Below the pieces are notes generated by a model. It saw only the letters and a program-made list of their open reading frames with translations, searched no databases and had not been told where the DNA came from. Positions 1 to 7,599 of a stretch of DNA of 64,000 nucleotides are shown one piece after another. Every line of letters begins with the position of its first letter. Position 1 is the first letter of the stretch. Both the position numbers and the translations under genes were made by a program. This DNA is from Streptococcus suis (GTDB lineage Bacteria > Bacillota > Bacilli > Lactobacillales > Streptococcaceae), in the NCBI RefSeq assembly GCF_024509555.1, contig NZ_JAMWEL010000010.1, positions 17,357 to 81,356 on the forward strand. Reading direction: 5' to 3'.

Positions 1-102
1 GTATTTTGGCATATCATCAGAGGGCAGAGTATAACAACCTTCTGCTATTCTATCAACAGCGTCGTCAAGTCTAATCAAAGACTCCATTGCTTCTTTTGTC
101 AT
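1..102 (-). CDS. Partial phage protein, function unknown
   Basis: A leftward reading frame starts at 102 (ATG) and runs off the window edge, so only the first 34 codons are visible. The N-terminus reads MTKEAMESLIRLDDAVDRIA and is hydrophilic and probably helical. Its ATG overlaps the stop of the preceding frame (ATGA), a typical sign of translational coupling inside a phage late operon. No family is recognisable from so short a piece. Confidence 0.5.
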   Translation of the reverse strand, partial: MTKEAMESLIRLDDAVDRIAEGCYTLPSDDMPKY

Positions 103-764
103 TTTTTGTCCCCCTCAATGAGTTCATATTTACTTAGCAGATTATAAGCAGCCTGTTCATCAATTGCCATCACACGACCTGAAACAAGTTTTGCTCCAAG
201 CTCTTTTTGATAGTGCGCAATAAGGTCTGTTTTCGCTGTGAAGTAAACAAAACCACCGTATCCGTTTGAGTCACTCTTTTCAGCAGCTATGGCAAACAAA
301 TGTCCACCAACACCGTTATATTCCTTGTTAGTTCCTCTATTTTCAGGAGAACTCTCAACAATATCAACATGAACAGCGCTATTGGCATTATCAAGTTTCA
401 AGGCAATCATTCCTTCAACCCTATCAGAGTTATTACGATATAGCTTGTAAATATCATATCCGTTTGATTGAGGTTTAGACCAATCGAAATTCCAACCACT
501 GCTTTTCAACTTCCTTGCTTCTGATGGAGAAATCCTGTCACTAACAAAATAATTTGTCTTCACTATCTCGCCAGTTTTTGCGTCTTCTAAGCATGGTGTG
601 AACTTATCAAGTTCAATATAATTACCTTCACCTAAATTATACCTTGTTTTTCTTCCTTCGTCAACTCCTATTCCTGTATTGTAGATGTTGTTTTCCCGCT
701 CTACTACCGCATTTCTGGAATTAGCACTTTCTCTGATAAGTTTTTCATACTCTTTATCAGACAT
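99..764 (-). CDS. C-terminal part of minor head protein (GNAT-like domain), in a shifted frame
   Basis: This frame stays open upstream of its ATG into the tail of the minor head gene. Read from the heptamer at 794-800 it gives FCHCSTAAHFS before MSDKEYEK, which is exactly the Cys/His-rich continuation expected after the ACRNCAKLDGK segment of the neighbour. It is therefore best seen as the last 231 residues of a 517-residue protein, not an independent gene. Residues about 115-205 contain NGVGGHLFAIAAEKS, GYGGFVYFTAKTDL and HYQKELGAKLVSG, resembling the acetyl-CoA-binding core of GNAT acetyltransferases; that match is by eye only. There is no convincing ribosome binding site before the ATG at 764. 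It could be made by -1 frameshifting or be cut off by a one-base deletion. Confidence 0.6.
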   Translation of the reverse strand: MSDKEYEKLIRESANSRNAVVERENNIYNTGIGVDEGRKTRYNLGEGNYIELDKFTPCLEDAKTGEIVKTNYFVSDRISPSEARKLKSSGWNFDWSKPQSNGYDIYKLYRNNSDRVEGMIALKLDNANSAVHVDIVESSPENRGTNKEYNGVGGHLFAIAAEKSDSNGYGGFVYFTAKTDLIAHYQKELGAKLVSGRVMAIDEQAAYNLLSKYELIEGDKK

Positions 765-1651
765 TGAAAAGTGTGCAGCAGTAGAGCAATGACAAAAGGG
801 TGCATGGGTGCAGCATTCTCTCCAGGCTCCATGTCCTTGACTTTGAATATCTTTCCATCTAACTTAGCACAATTCCTACATGCTGACGGTTCTGCGATGA
901 ATTCATATTCATCATACCCATTAGCTATATAGGCCTGTTTCTGTCCCTCAGTAGCTACTCGAGCACCTTCTGTTACTGCCAAACGCTTAGCTTCACTGAC
1001 CAAAACATTGAACTCCTTACGTAGCTGAGCAACCATGGTAGTCGGGTTCTTACCCTGCAAAAGCAAGCGTTCAGTCATTTTGGCTACAACTTCACGCAAA
1101 GCCGTTTGCCTTTTCCAGATATTGTCCGACCAATTAGCCCCATGAAAAGGAGTATTTAAAATAGCCTGTGCCGTAGTACCGATTTGACTAGCTGACAAAA
1201 CAGACCGACCAAGCAAGCCAGATTGCGTTTCAATAGCTTTGACGAATTCATCATTCAAAAAACGCTCCGTCAATTGACGCTCATCTTCTGCTAACGCAAT
1301 CAATTCCAGATCTAGTTGATACTGTAACAAAGCAAGCCGATTTGTCTTCATTTTCAAGTTGTACAATGCCAACTCTGAATTCGCTCGTGCAGAAAAATTC
1401 TTCTCAGCTACATACCGCTTGGCTTTCTCCTCAAAAGACTTTACATCGAAATCATCAACTCGAGCCTTCACTTCGGACAATGACAAACCATGCTTATCAG
1501 CGTAACGTTGCTCAAAGGCTCTAATTTCCTTTTCTAGCTCGTTAAAGTGATAAGAGTATAATCTATCCATCTCCTCGCCTAACGTCGCACCACGCTCCAT
1601 TTTGGCTAGCTGTTCAGCTTGTATCCGTTTTTTCCAATCATCACTCGCCAT
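704..1651 (-). CDS. Phage minor head protein (SPP1 gp7-like head morphogenesis), frame-broken at C-terminus
   Basis: The protein has a long charged helical N-terminal half and, near residues 250-285, the Cys/His segment typical of the SPP1 gp7 / Mu gpF head morphogenesis family (EPSACRNCAKLDGKIF, then APMHPF). Such proteins bind the portal and enter the prohead with the DNA. After APMHPF the frame turns into an unrelated hydrophobic tail (VIALLLHTFQ) and stops at 704. The expected FCHCSTAA continuation lies one base back, in the frame of the 99-764 segment. The start overlaps the portal gene end by 11 bases, the usual portal/minor head coupling. Family assignment is firm; whether the short 315-residue product is natural is open. 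Confidence 0.85.
   Translation of the reverse strand: MASDDWKKRIQAEQLAKMERGATLGEEMDRLYSYHFNELEKEIRAFEQRYADKHGLSLSEVKARVDDFDVKSFEEKAKRYVAEKNFSARANSELALYNLKMKTNRLALLQYQLDLELIALAEDERQLTERFLNDEFVKAIETQSGLLGRSVLSASQIGTTAQAILNTPFHGANWSDNIWKRQTALREVVAKMTERLLLQGKNPTTMVAQLRKEFNVLVSEAKRLAVTEGARVATEGQKQAYIANGYDEYEFIAEPSACRNCAKLDGKIFKVKDMEPGENAAPMHPFVIALLLHTFQCLIKSMKNLSEKVLIPEMR
794..800 (-). other. Candidate -1 ribosomal slippery heptamer
   Basis: Read leftward the sequence is C CCT TTT, an X XXY YYZ heptamer in the correct phase of the minor head gene (codons CAC CCT TTT GTC). A -1 slip here restores the conserved C-terminal sequence. A simple loss of one T from an original run of five gives the same picture. 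Confidence 0.45.
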
Positions 1652-3035
1652 CCGCTATCACCATCTGACTATCTGGCTGAAGGTCCTTGTCAGTCATCCG
1701 CTCATTTATTGCGATTTGTTTGGATAACAAGCTAGAACTCTCTTCCTCTTCAGCCATTTTCTCTAATTCATCTTGTGGGCTATCCACGATGGACAAAACA
1801 GATAGCTTAGTAGCATTAGAAACTTGACCTGAAAGCTGCGCTACAATCTGGGCTTCTTCAAGGACGTTGCGTGGCACGTTCCGAGTGAATTGGTACTTGA
1901 TACCAGTCCAACCATTGCTCGGTACTTTTGCCATTGGCACGTTAAAGACAATCTCATACAATCTGTTGAAAGCAGACTGCATTTTGCGGTCTTTCATCTT
2001 GGCTAGGTTGTCCATTGCTTGCAATTTGAAGGCTAGTGCAGTTCCCGAAGCATTACCAAAATCCTCTTCGGACAGATTTGCGACCATAGAAATTGCAAAG
2101 ATGGACTCTTTGAGCAACGCGATCAAATTTTCTTGAGTTGTGTCTGAGTTTGGTTTTTCCAGGAAGCCGACATCGGGCAATGGACCATCCGAACCATTCC
2201 TCCACAAGTTGAAGATACGATTTTCTCGGATTTGTCCTGCCATATCACTGTCCAACTCAACACCCACAACCTTCAAATAAGCATCTGCGAAATAGTCAAC
2301 GTCATTAGCTTTCTCGCTTGCAGCTTTGTTCAGAGCATTGATGAGCGTTTTGACACTATCAAAAATTCCTTGACGCTCTTCATTCTCGATTAGCTCAACT
2401 ACTGGCAATCTGCCATAGATGTGAGGTGTGCGTTCGTGGAATGTGACGCCCCCTCCCTGTTGAAAAGTTGCATCAATGACTTCCGACGCAGTGATAACCT
2501 GTCCATACCCAGTTGCCGCACCTTCATCAAATGCGTACCGAACAGCAAATAACGGCTTTTCTTGGATACTATCATCATGAACAATAAGCATATTTGCTGG
2601 GCTATTATAGGTTGCCCTCGTATTCCCTTCCTCGTTCTGATAGACATACAGGAAAGCATGTCCAAAAATATCTGCAATCTTGGCCATCTCAAACTCATTG
2701 TCTTCCATGTCATTCAATTTGCGGAAATTGTCAATGAAATCTACAACAGCAGTATCATCGTGAGTAATTTTCACTGGAACTCCGATTTGATACCCACTGA
2801 ACGTATCAACGATATATTTAGCATAATTGATGACTAGTCTATTATCTGGTTTCCATGGGTCTTTAGGGCTACCCTTTAAAATACTATGATTTGACATGTA
2901 CATGTCTTCGTTTTCAAGATAGCCTTTAAGCAATTTTGAACGATGCAAGTCAACAGCATCTGCCACCAACTCTGGCGTAATTTCTTCCGCTGATGTTGTC
3001 AATAGCTTTCGTTTGTTTATGCTAACTAGCGACAT
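1641..3035 (-). CDS. Phage portal protein (SPP1 gp6 family)
   Basis: The 464-residue product matches the SPP1 gp6-type portal: about the usual length, an N-terminal clip/wing region with KDPWKPDNRLVINYAKYIVD and FSGYQIGVPVKI, and an acidic C-terminal tail rich in glutamate and serine. Portal proteins form the dodecameric ring through which the terminase pumps DNA. The gene starts on the last base of the terminase stop codon (TAATG) and overlaps the minor head gene, so terS-terL-portal-minor head form one coupled late operon. No damage is seen. Confidence 0.92.
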   Translation of the reverse strand: MSLVSINKRKLLTTSAEEITPELVADAVDLHRSKLLKGYLENEDMYMSNHSILKGSPKDPWKPDNRLVINYAKYIVDTFSGYQIGVPVKITHDDTAVVDFIDNFRKLNDMEDNEFEMAKIADIFGHAFLYVYQNEEGNTRATYNSPANMLIVHDDSIQEKPLFAVRYAFDEGAATGYGQVITASEVIDATFQQGGGVTFHERTPHIYGRLPVVELIENEERQGIFDSVKTLINALNKAASEKANDVDYFADAYLKVVGVELDSDMAGQIRENRIFNLWRNGSDGPLPDVGFLEKPNSDTTQENLIALLKESIFAISMVANLSEEDFGNASGTALAFKLQAMDNLAKMKDRKMQSAFNRLYEIVFNVPMAKVPSNGWTGIKYQFTRNVPRNVLEEAQIVAQLSGQVSNATKLSVLSIVDSPQDELEKMAEEEESSSLLSKQIAINERMTDKDLQPDSQMVIADGE

Positions 3036-4264
3036 TAAAAACCTCCCTTAAATAATTTGATTTTGCTACCAACCCCCTGAAATTTTGAATAGATAGCATA
3101 ACGAAGTGCATCCAGTACATCATCATTCTTCTTTTCTGGCTCGCCTGTTTTCTCATTCCAGACATACTGATAGATTTCATCCTTGAATTTTTCAACCTTT
3201 TCCGAACAAACAAAAAAGCGACCTTGTTTCATCAACTTAGCCACTTGTTCAATTCCGCTCAAAACAGATTTATCAGCATTCACGCATTTTAGATGTTCTC
3301 GTTCAAACCGTGCGACATGTTCAGGACGAGCAGAGTCTGCATAGAAATAGATATTCCCGTACCGTAATTTGATGTCTTTGGCAATCTCCACCCAGTAATC
3401 AATTTCTTGGTACTGCGCAGCGTGTTCTTCCAGGAGATAGACACGTCCATCTGCCGTCTGTCCGCAGACAACGATGGCCCCATGGTGTTCATATCCCCAG
3501 TCAACCCCAGCATAATAGATAGTGATATCGTCTATTGGAATAGCATCACCAGAGATTAACATGTCTTCTTTGAAATCACGATAAACAGCTCCTTCACCAC
3601 TGACCCAACGGCCGTAGATGCCACGTTCTGTAAACATACCACTCGGCGTTGTTGCGATAAGGTTCTCGATATACCGCTGGTTTAAGAATGTATTATCAAA
3701 TATCGTAAAATGATTGGCGATAATGCTCTTGTCATCTGCTTTGTCAATGTAATCTTTTTTCAGCCAGTGATTTGGATGGTCTGGGTTAGTATCGCATATA
3801 ATACGAGCGCCAAAACCTGAACAACGCTTGCGGATTTCGTCAAAGACTTCCTTGTTTGCTAGCGTCGCTTCGTTGATATAAGCTCCGTATGCCGTCATAC
3901 CACGGATGGCACGCAAACCAGCGACTGAACCTGTGAAAGTCGTAACCACATACACACCAAAGAGCGTAAAGTTCCCATGCTTATCAAACTTGAAATCTAA
4001 CCCATACTTCTCTGACAGTTCTTGCAAGATGTTAGTCCGCAAAGTACCAGCACTAGTTGCGCCTAGAATATACATAGGATTGTCAACACCGCAAGTCTTA
4101 GCATTTCTTTTCGCTCTACGCAATTCCATGAGAAATAAATCATTATCCAGCTGAGTCTTCCCTGCACGGACAGCCCCGTGATTGATCATCATGTACCAAT
4201 CTTCACGCAAAGCCCGCTTTAAGATACTGAGTTGCTTATTGTGGTATAACCTATCAATTCCCAT
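3035..4264 (-). CDS. terL: Phage terminase large subunit
   Basis: The 409-residue product is a packaging ATPase-nuclease. Residues 30-37 are a Walker A loop (GAVRAGKT); AYINEATL carries the Walker B-type acidic residues; the C-terminal nuclease half begins near VDWGYEHHGAIVV, with the first RNase H-like metal-binding aspartate. A further acidic cluster is at NDDVLDALRYAIY near the C-terminus, as expected for the terminase_3 / PBSX family. It overlaps terS by 11 bases and shares one base with the portal gene. Length and motifs suggest a functional enzyme. Confidence 0.95.
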   Translation of the reverse strand: MGIDRLYHNKQLSILKRALREDWYMMINHGAVRAGKTQLDNDLFLMELRRAKRNAKTCGVDNPMYILGATSAGTLRTNILQELSEKYGLDFKFDKHGNFTLFGVYVVTTFTGSVAGLRAIRGMTAYGAYINEATLANKEVFDEIRKRCSGFGARIICDTNPDHPNHWLKKDYIDKADDKSIIANHFTIFDNTFLNQRYIENLIATTPSGMFTERGIYGRWVSGEGAVYRDFKEDMLISGDAIPIDDITIYYAGVDWGYEHHGAIVVCGQTADGRVYLLEEHAAQYQEIDYWVEIAKDIKLRYGNIYFYADSARPEHVARFEREHLKCVNADKSVLSGIEQVAKLMKQGRFFVCSEKVEKFKDEIYQYVWNEKTGEPEKKNDDVLDALRYAIYSKFQGVGSKIKLFKGGF

Positions 4265-4796
4265 TTATTTCCTCTTCCAATTTATCAAATAGCTTGTCTA
4301 GGGCTTGTTCTGTCCGGTTGGTGTTCTCGCTGTCAGACAGCATTTTAACTAAGCTATCTGCTGATTTTTGTCTTTCCTTGATTCTCGGAGGAACTTCTTC
4401 AATACTCGTAGTACCGCTAACCGAAGTCACAACTTCGAAATCAGTTTCTTCTCCTCGAAGCACCCTTGTGTGAAATTGTTTGATTTCAACCAAGGACGCA
4501 ATGGATAGTTCTGTACTTCGTTTATCAAAGTTTTCCTTTAATATCTTGATAACTTCTTGGACGTGAAAAAAGTCAACAAAAGTCAACAATCGATTAGATA
4601 TTTGCTTAGCGGTCTTCTCCGAATATCCAGCCTGTCGTGCCGCTTCCGTAGCATTTTTAAACCCACTTGAAATATAAGCGAGTACGAACTGCTTCTGTTT
4701 TTCTCTCGCCGATGGCCAATCTGACATCAGCTTGATTGCATCGCTAGTTAGCTCGTCAATAATTTGTTGATGTCTATCAATGACCACCACCTCCAA
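4254..4796 (-). CDS. terS: Phage terminase small subunit
   Basis: The product (up to 180 residues) contains a terminase_2-type helix-turn-helix region: KQKQFVLAYISSGFKNATEA followed by ARQAGYSEKTAKQISNRLL. It recognises phage DNA and hands it to the large subunit. The start is uncertain: the TTG at 4796 lies on top of the Shine-Dalgarno-like GGAGGTGG, so translation may begin a few codons later (for example at a GTG or the ATT at 4781). The gene is preceded by a structured, non-coding stretch of about 330 bases that includes a tRNA-like fold. An insert rich in Ser/Thr/Glu follows residue 110. Confidence 0.9.
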   Translation of the reverse strand: MEVVVIDRHQQIIDELTSDAIKLMSDWPSAREKQKQFVLAYISSGFKNATEAARQAGYSEKTAKQISNRLLTFVDFFHVQEVIKILKENFDKRSTELSIASLVEIKQFHTRVLRGEETDFEVVTSVSGTTSIEEVPPRIKERQKSADSLVKMLSDSENTNRTEQALDKLFDKLEEEINGN

Positions 4797-4861
4797 TCAA
4801 AATTAAAAAGCCACACGATTGTGTGACCAATTTTCCAACTTGAACTACCAATTCAAATGAA

Positions 4862-4967
4862 CGGGAACAGCAGGAATCGAACCTGCACATAGCGTTATGC
4901 CGTGGACGTCACACGGTCTTGCTCAGGGCGCTACCCTTGCCAATTTCCAATCTTGGCTCATGTTCCC
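4862..4967 (-). ncRNA. tRNA-like structured RNA upstream of terS
   Basis: Read leftward this 106-base segment folds like a tRNA. The 7-bp acceptor stem is perfect (GGGAACA 4967-4961 with TGTTCCC 4869-4863). The T-arm is canonical (GCAGG TTCGATT CCTGC, 4886-4870) and abuts the acceptor strand. The D-arm is GCCAA GATTGGAAA TTGGC (4957-4939) with the loop GG. The anticodon region is not canonical: an outer helix GTAGCG/CGCTAT (4934-4929 with 4894-4889) encloses a CCGTG/CACGG hairpin (4916-4900) whose 7-base loop TGACGTC contains the self-complementary GACGTC and lacks the usual U33. One discriminator-like G follows, with no encoded CCA. It may be a degenerate class II tRNA, a phage tRNA mimic, or a DNA site used by terminase. 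Confidence 0.5.
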
Positions 4968-5129
4968 ACAGATAGCGTCCATAGATGTCGCACGCAACAT
5001 CCGATAGCCACAGCTTTATGCCTCTTTTTACGGGACCGTCTCCCGAAGGGATTCTATCATAACCTTGTAATCTGATGATACAACTTTAACATTAAAATCG
5101 TGACACTTATACACTTTTTTGTGTCAACT
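4968..5129 (-). other. Structured non-coding leader between arpU and the tRNA-like RNA
   Basis: No gene is visible. Three further hairpins can be read on the minus strand: GATGTTG/CGACATC around 4984-5001, CGGGA/TCCCG at 5031-5045, and an alternative CCC-TTC-GGG at 5042-5050. Together with 4862-4967 they form a roughly 200-base structured tract directly ahead of the late operon; a late promoter activated by ArpU would also be expected here, but none is clear by eye. Confidence 0.4.
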
Positions 5130-5543
5130 TTACAAATCTCCTCGAAAATCTGCAAAAATTGTCAAAATCCGCTCTCTTTTGCGATAGATACTCTTGCGAG
5201 ATACATTAAGCATAACAGCTATTTCCTCCCAAGTATTTACCGACCGAATTGACCAGCGTAAATAGAAAATCCTTTTTAGCTCGTCATCCAAAGACTCAAT
5301 TGTTGCTTCCACAGCTTTTCGGAATTGCTCTAGTCCGTTTATCCTCACATCACTCGACCAACGTGCCACAAGCGACTCTGTTGGTTTAGAAACGATATTC
5401 GGCTTACCCCCACCAACATTGCAATCGTTGGACACCTCTGTTTGGATTTCAAGCTTGCGGATAGCGATTTTCTTGTCAATCTGTTGGTAGTCAAATAACT
5501 TCGAATCTAATGCTCTCAATTCTACATCTGATAACTTGTTCAC
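5130..5543 (-). CDS. ArpU-family phage late transcription regulator
   Basis: The 137-residue protein has a charged coiled N-terminal half and a sigma-70 region 4-like helix-turn-helix near the C-terminus (TWEEIAVMLNVSRKSIYRKR), the layout of ArpU-family proteins that switch on late genes in phages of Gram-positive bacteria. It lies between the replication genes and terS, the usual place. The start is GTG at 5543 with AAAGGAGTG upstream. The family call is by eye but the motif and position agree. Confidence 0.85.
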   Translation of the reverse strand: MNKLSDVELRALDSKLFDYQQIDKKIAIRKLEIQTEVSNDCNVGGGKPNIVSKPTESLVARWSSDVRINGLEQFRKAVEATIESLDDELKRIFYLRWSIRSVNTWEEIAVMLNVSRKSIYRKRERILTIFADFRGDL

Positions 5544-5616
5544 ACTCGCACTCCTTTGTGATATAATATTATTAGAGTTTTATTCACATAGTCAGTACAA
5601 GTGTGCTGGCTTTTTT
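5539..5616 (+). promoter_or_regulatory. Rightward promoter followed at once by a terminator
   Basis: On the + strand TTCACA (5539-5544) and TATAAT (5562-5567) are 17 bases apart, overlapping the start codon and RBS of the leftward arpU gene. A 9-bp hairpin with two G:U pairs and a T6 tail follows at 5591-5616. Any transcript would be about 45 bases long. No ORF is associated. Confidence 0.4.
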
Positions 5617-5617
5617 G

Positions 5618-6466
5618 TTACTCTTGATTCGTAATCACATCCCCTTGTGTGATAACTTCAATCCAGCCATGCTCCAAACGAGCCTCAGCTTCTTTCATTC
5701 GAATCAAATTATCCGAAATAGAGTTATTCAATTCAGCGTTGGCTTTTGCTTGACCTTGAGCCTTGATAACCTCAGCATCGGCATCAGCTTGAGCTTGGAT
5801 TTTTTTAGTTTCTGCTTCAATCTTAGCTTTCTCTTGGTCCTGTTTAGCTGAATCTACTTGTTTCTGCTTAACAGATTCATCTTTGATAGCTTTTTCGATT
5901 TCATCGCCTGCATCTTGGTCAGTGATAGTAAATGATACAAATTCCAAGTTATCTGCTGCAAACCGTTCTTTTAGCTTCTGGTCAATTTTGCCATAAACTT
6001 CTGTACGCTTAGAGCCTAGAACTTCATAAATATCATACTCACCAGTTACGGATTCAATGGCCCGTTGCACAGCTGGAGCGACAACGCTATTACTCACGTT
6101 TTCTAGGTCTGTGTAATTAGTAAACACAGTCATAGCTTCTGCCTTGTTGACCTTGTACTTGACGTCAATATTGGTATTTAACCACTGACCATCTTTCGTC
6201 TGTGTCGTGATAGCTTCCATGGTCTTGGTCTGAACTGATGTCGGCAATTTATACACCTTATCAGCAAATGGTACTTTAAGATGGTAGCCCGTCTGTAAAG
6301 TTTTTTCTTGTACTCCATTGAAAGCAGAGACTTTCACACCTACGGTATTTGCTGGAATTTTGACAACCGCGGTCAATCTAAAAAATACTGCAAAAATAAT
6401 AAGTCCAATAATTGTAGCGCCTGCCGCTACCTGACGTTTTGTTACTTGAAATTCATTTTCATACAT
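5618..6466 (-). CDS. SPFH/band-7 (prohibitin-like) membrane protein
   Basis: The 282-residue protein has one N-terminal membrane helix (VAAGATIIGLIIFAVFF, about residues 13-30), an SPFH domain (KIPANTVGVKVSAFNGVQEK onward to about residue 190) and a long alanine/glutamate/lysine-rich coiled coil ending in a short globular tail. SPFH proteins oligomerise on membranes as scaffolds and protease regulators. It is carried in the leftward phage operon between DUF1372 and arpU genes, with GGAGG before the ATG. A host-derived membrane scaffold in a phage is notable; a role in lysis timing, superinfection exclusion or membrane protection is only a guess. Confidence 0.85.
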   Translation of the reverse strand: MYENEFQVTKRQVAAGATIIGLIIFAVFFRLTAVVKIPANTVGVKVSAFNGVQEKTLQTGYHLKVPFADKVYKLPTSVQTKTMEAITTQTKDGQWLNTNIDVKYKVNKAEAMTVFTNYTDLENVSNSVVAPAVQRAIESVTGEYDIYEVLGSKRTEVYGKIDQKLKERFAADNLEFVSFTITDQDAGDEIEKAIKDESVKQKQVDSAKQDQEKAKIEAETKKIQAQADADAEVIKAQGQAKANAELNNSISDNLIRMKEAEARLEHGWIEVITQGDVITNQE

Positions 6467-6688
6467 TGTTTTATTCCTCCAATTTTATAATATTCGTCCC
6501 CCACCCGTACCACAATAGGGAGTTGGACTATGATACCATTTGCAATTACTTTCTATTTATTTTATTTGTGGCTGACCGTACTGCCATTGGCCCATAATGT
6601 GACTTTGATCTACAAAGGAGTCCTCCTTTTTAATTTATTTTTGGCAGAATGACCAACCGACCTGTGACAGTCGGATAGCCTTAAGTCA
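6467..6688. other. Intergenic stretch, no supported gene
   Basis: About 220 bases separate the SPFH and DUF1372 genes. On the minus strand an AAAAAGGAGG sequence is present near 6625-6635 but no open frame of useful length follows it. On the + strand a 40-codon hydrophobic frame (6530-6652) has a possible GGGAG ahead of it, but its reality is doubtful. Confidence 0.4.
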
Positions 6689-6997
6689 TCAACTACCCCT
6701 TCCTTGTAGGTAATCCGGAATATCGTCACCGATATTAATACTCTCGTACTGATCCTTGGTAACGAGAAATTTGCCATAGGCACCGATTTCTACATAGTAC
6801 CTACCGTCAATAATGTCCTTCCCTGTGACTTTTCCAACCATAGTCACGCCCGCATTATCAACCTTGTGAATAATAACCGTTTCACGTTCTTTCAGTTTCA
6901 TAATTTCTTGTTTGGATTGTTCGAGTTTAACGATAAGTACAATTATCACTCCAAGCAAGATGACTAACGGATTCAATACTTTTTTAAACCTTTCCAT
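6689..6997 (-). CDS. DUF1372-family phage protein
   Basis: The 102-residue product has an N-terminal membrane helix (VILLGVIIVLIVKL), a short coiled segment, and a beta-rich C-terminal domain with VGKVTGKDIIDGRYYVEIGA and FLVTKDQYESINIGDDIP, the signature of the DUF1372 family common in streptococcal phages. Function is unknown; the layout suggests a membrane-tethered OB-like domain. It overlaps the upstream gene by 14 bases. Confidence 0.75.
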   Translation of the reverse strand: MERFKKVLNPLVILLGVIIVLIVKLEQSKQEIMKLKERETVIIHKVDNAGVTMVGKVTGKDIIDGRYYVEIGAYGKFLVTKDQYESINIGDDIPDYLQGRGS

Positions 6998-7202
6998 TTG
7001 CTTTCTCCTCTAGCCAATCAAAAATCATTTCAAACTGATTCATGACCAGTCTGTCATTGTTGTACTTCTTGCTGATTTCCGCCATAGATACCACAACCCA
7101 GTTCCAGTATGCCTGTGTATTAAATCCAACTTCTTGCATCTTCTGGTTACTGGCTCGCATCCAATTTGGGACTTCTGTTTCAAAAAATTCAATGTAATTC
7201 AT
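6984..7202 (-). CDS. Hypothetical phage protein
   Basis: A 72-residue, mostly helical, tryptophan-rich protein (NWMRASNQKMQEVGF, YWNWVVVSMAEISKKY) with no family recognised. It overlaps both neighbours, the RusA gene upstream by 14 bases and the DUF1372 gene downstream by 14, so it is almost certainly translated in the same operon. Confidence 0.65.
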   Translation of the reverse strand: MNYIEFFETEVPNWMRASNQKMQEVGFNTQAYWNWVVVSMAEISKKYNNDRLVMNQFEMIFDWLEEKANGKV

Positions 7203-7599
7203 CCAGCACCTCTACTTTGATATAGATACCGACTTGATCAGACCAAAACTTCTCGACAATCTCGCTAGCCACTTGGGCATCATCTTCCCAAAATCCAACT
7301 GCAGTCATGCAGTCCTTTAACAACTTCTGCAGATTATCTGTATCTGGTTTAGTCGTCTTGTACTGGCCATGCTTCGTTTTCTTTGTCCGAGGAAACAACC
7401 ATTTGACTGTCAGACGAATCGGACCATGCAGCTTATCTGGAGGTAAATGCCTTGCCAATAATGCCTCATATTTTGCTCTGGCATCTGCCAACTTGTCAGG
7501 TTCGTAAAATTGTGGCTTCCCGTTTACCACTCGGACCTGTTTTTGCTGATGTGTCACAGTCGGTATTTTTTTCATCGGCAGGAAAAATTCAACCACCAT
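7189..7599 (-). CDS. rusA: RusA-family Holliday junction resolvase
   Basis: The 136-residue product from the ATG at 7599 contains the RusA core: KWLFPRTKKTKHG followed by TTKPDTDNLQKLLKDCMTAV, with the catalytic aspartates of the KPDxDN...D motif, and the acidic FWEDDAQVASEIVEKFW region. RusA resolves Holliday junctions made during phage recombination and replication. The start at 7599 (MVVEFFLP) is preferred over the in-frame ATG at 7659 because GGAAAGGT precedes it and the family begins there. Confidence 0.88.
   Translation of the reverse strand: MVVEFFLPMKKIPTVTHQQKQVRVVNGKPQFYEPDKLADARAKYEALLARHLPPDKLHGPIRLTVKWLFPRTKKTKHGQYKTTKPDTDNLQKLLKDCMTAVGFWEDDAQVASEIVEKFWSDQVGIYIKVEVLDELH

Noticed and set aside
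4862..4967. A standard tRNA gene on the minus strand
   Set aside because: Acceptor, D and T arms fit, but no hairpin gives a 7-base loop with U33 and a plausible anticodon in the right place, the length is too great, and no CCA is encoded. Reported as tRNA-like instead.
6530..6652. A 40-codon hydrophobic + strand gene with GGGAG before its ATG
   Set aside because: It runs against all neighbours, lies in a gap that is AT-rich on both strands, and has no visible promoter or terminator.
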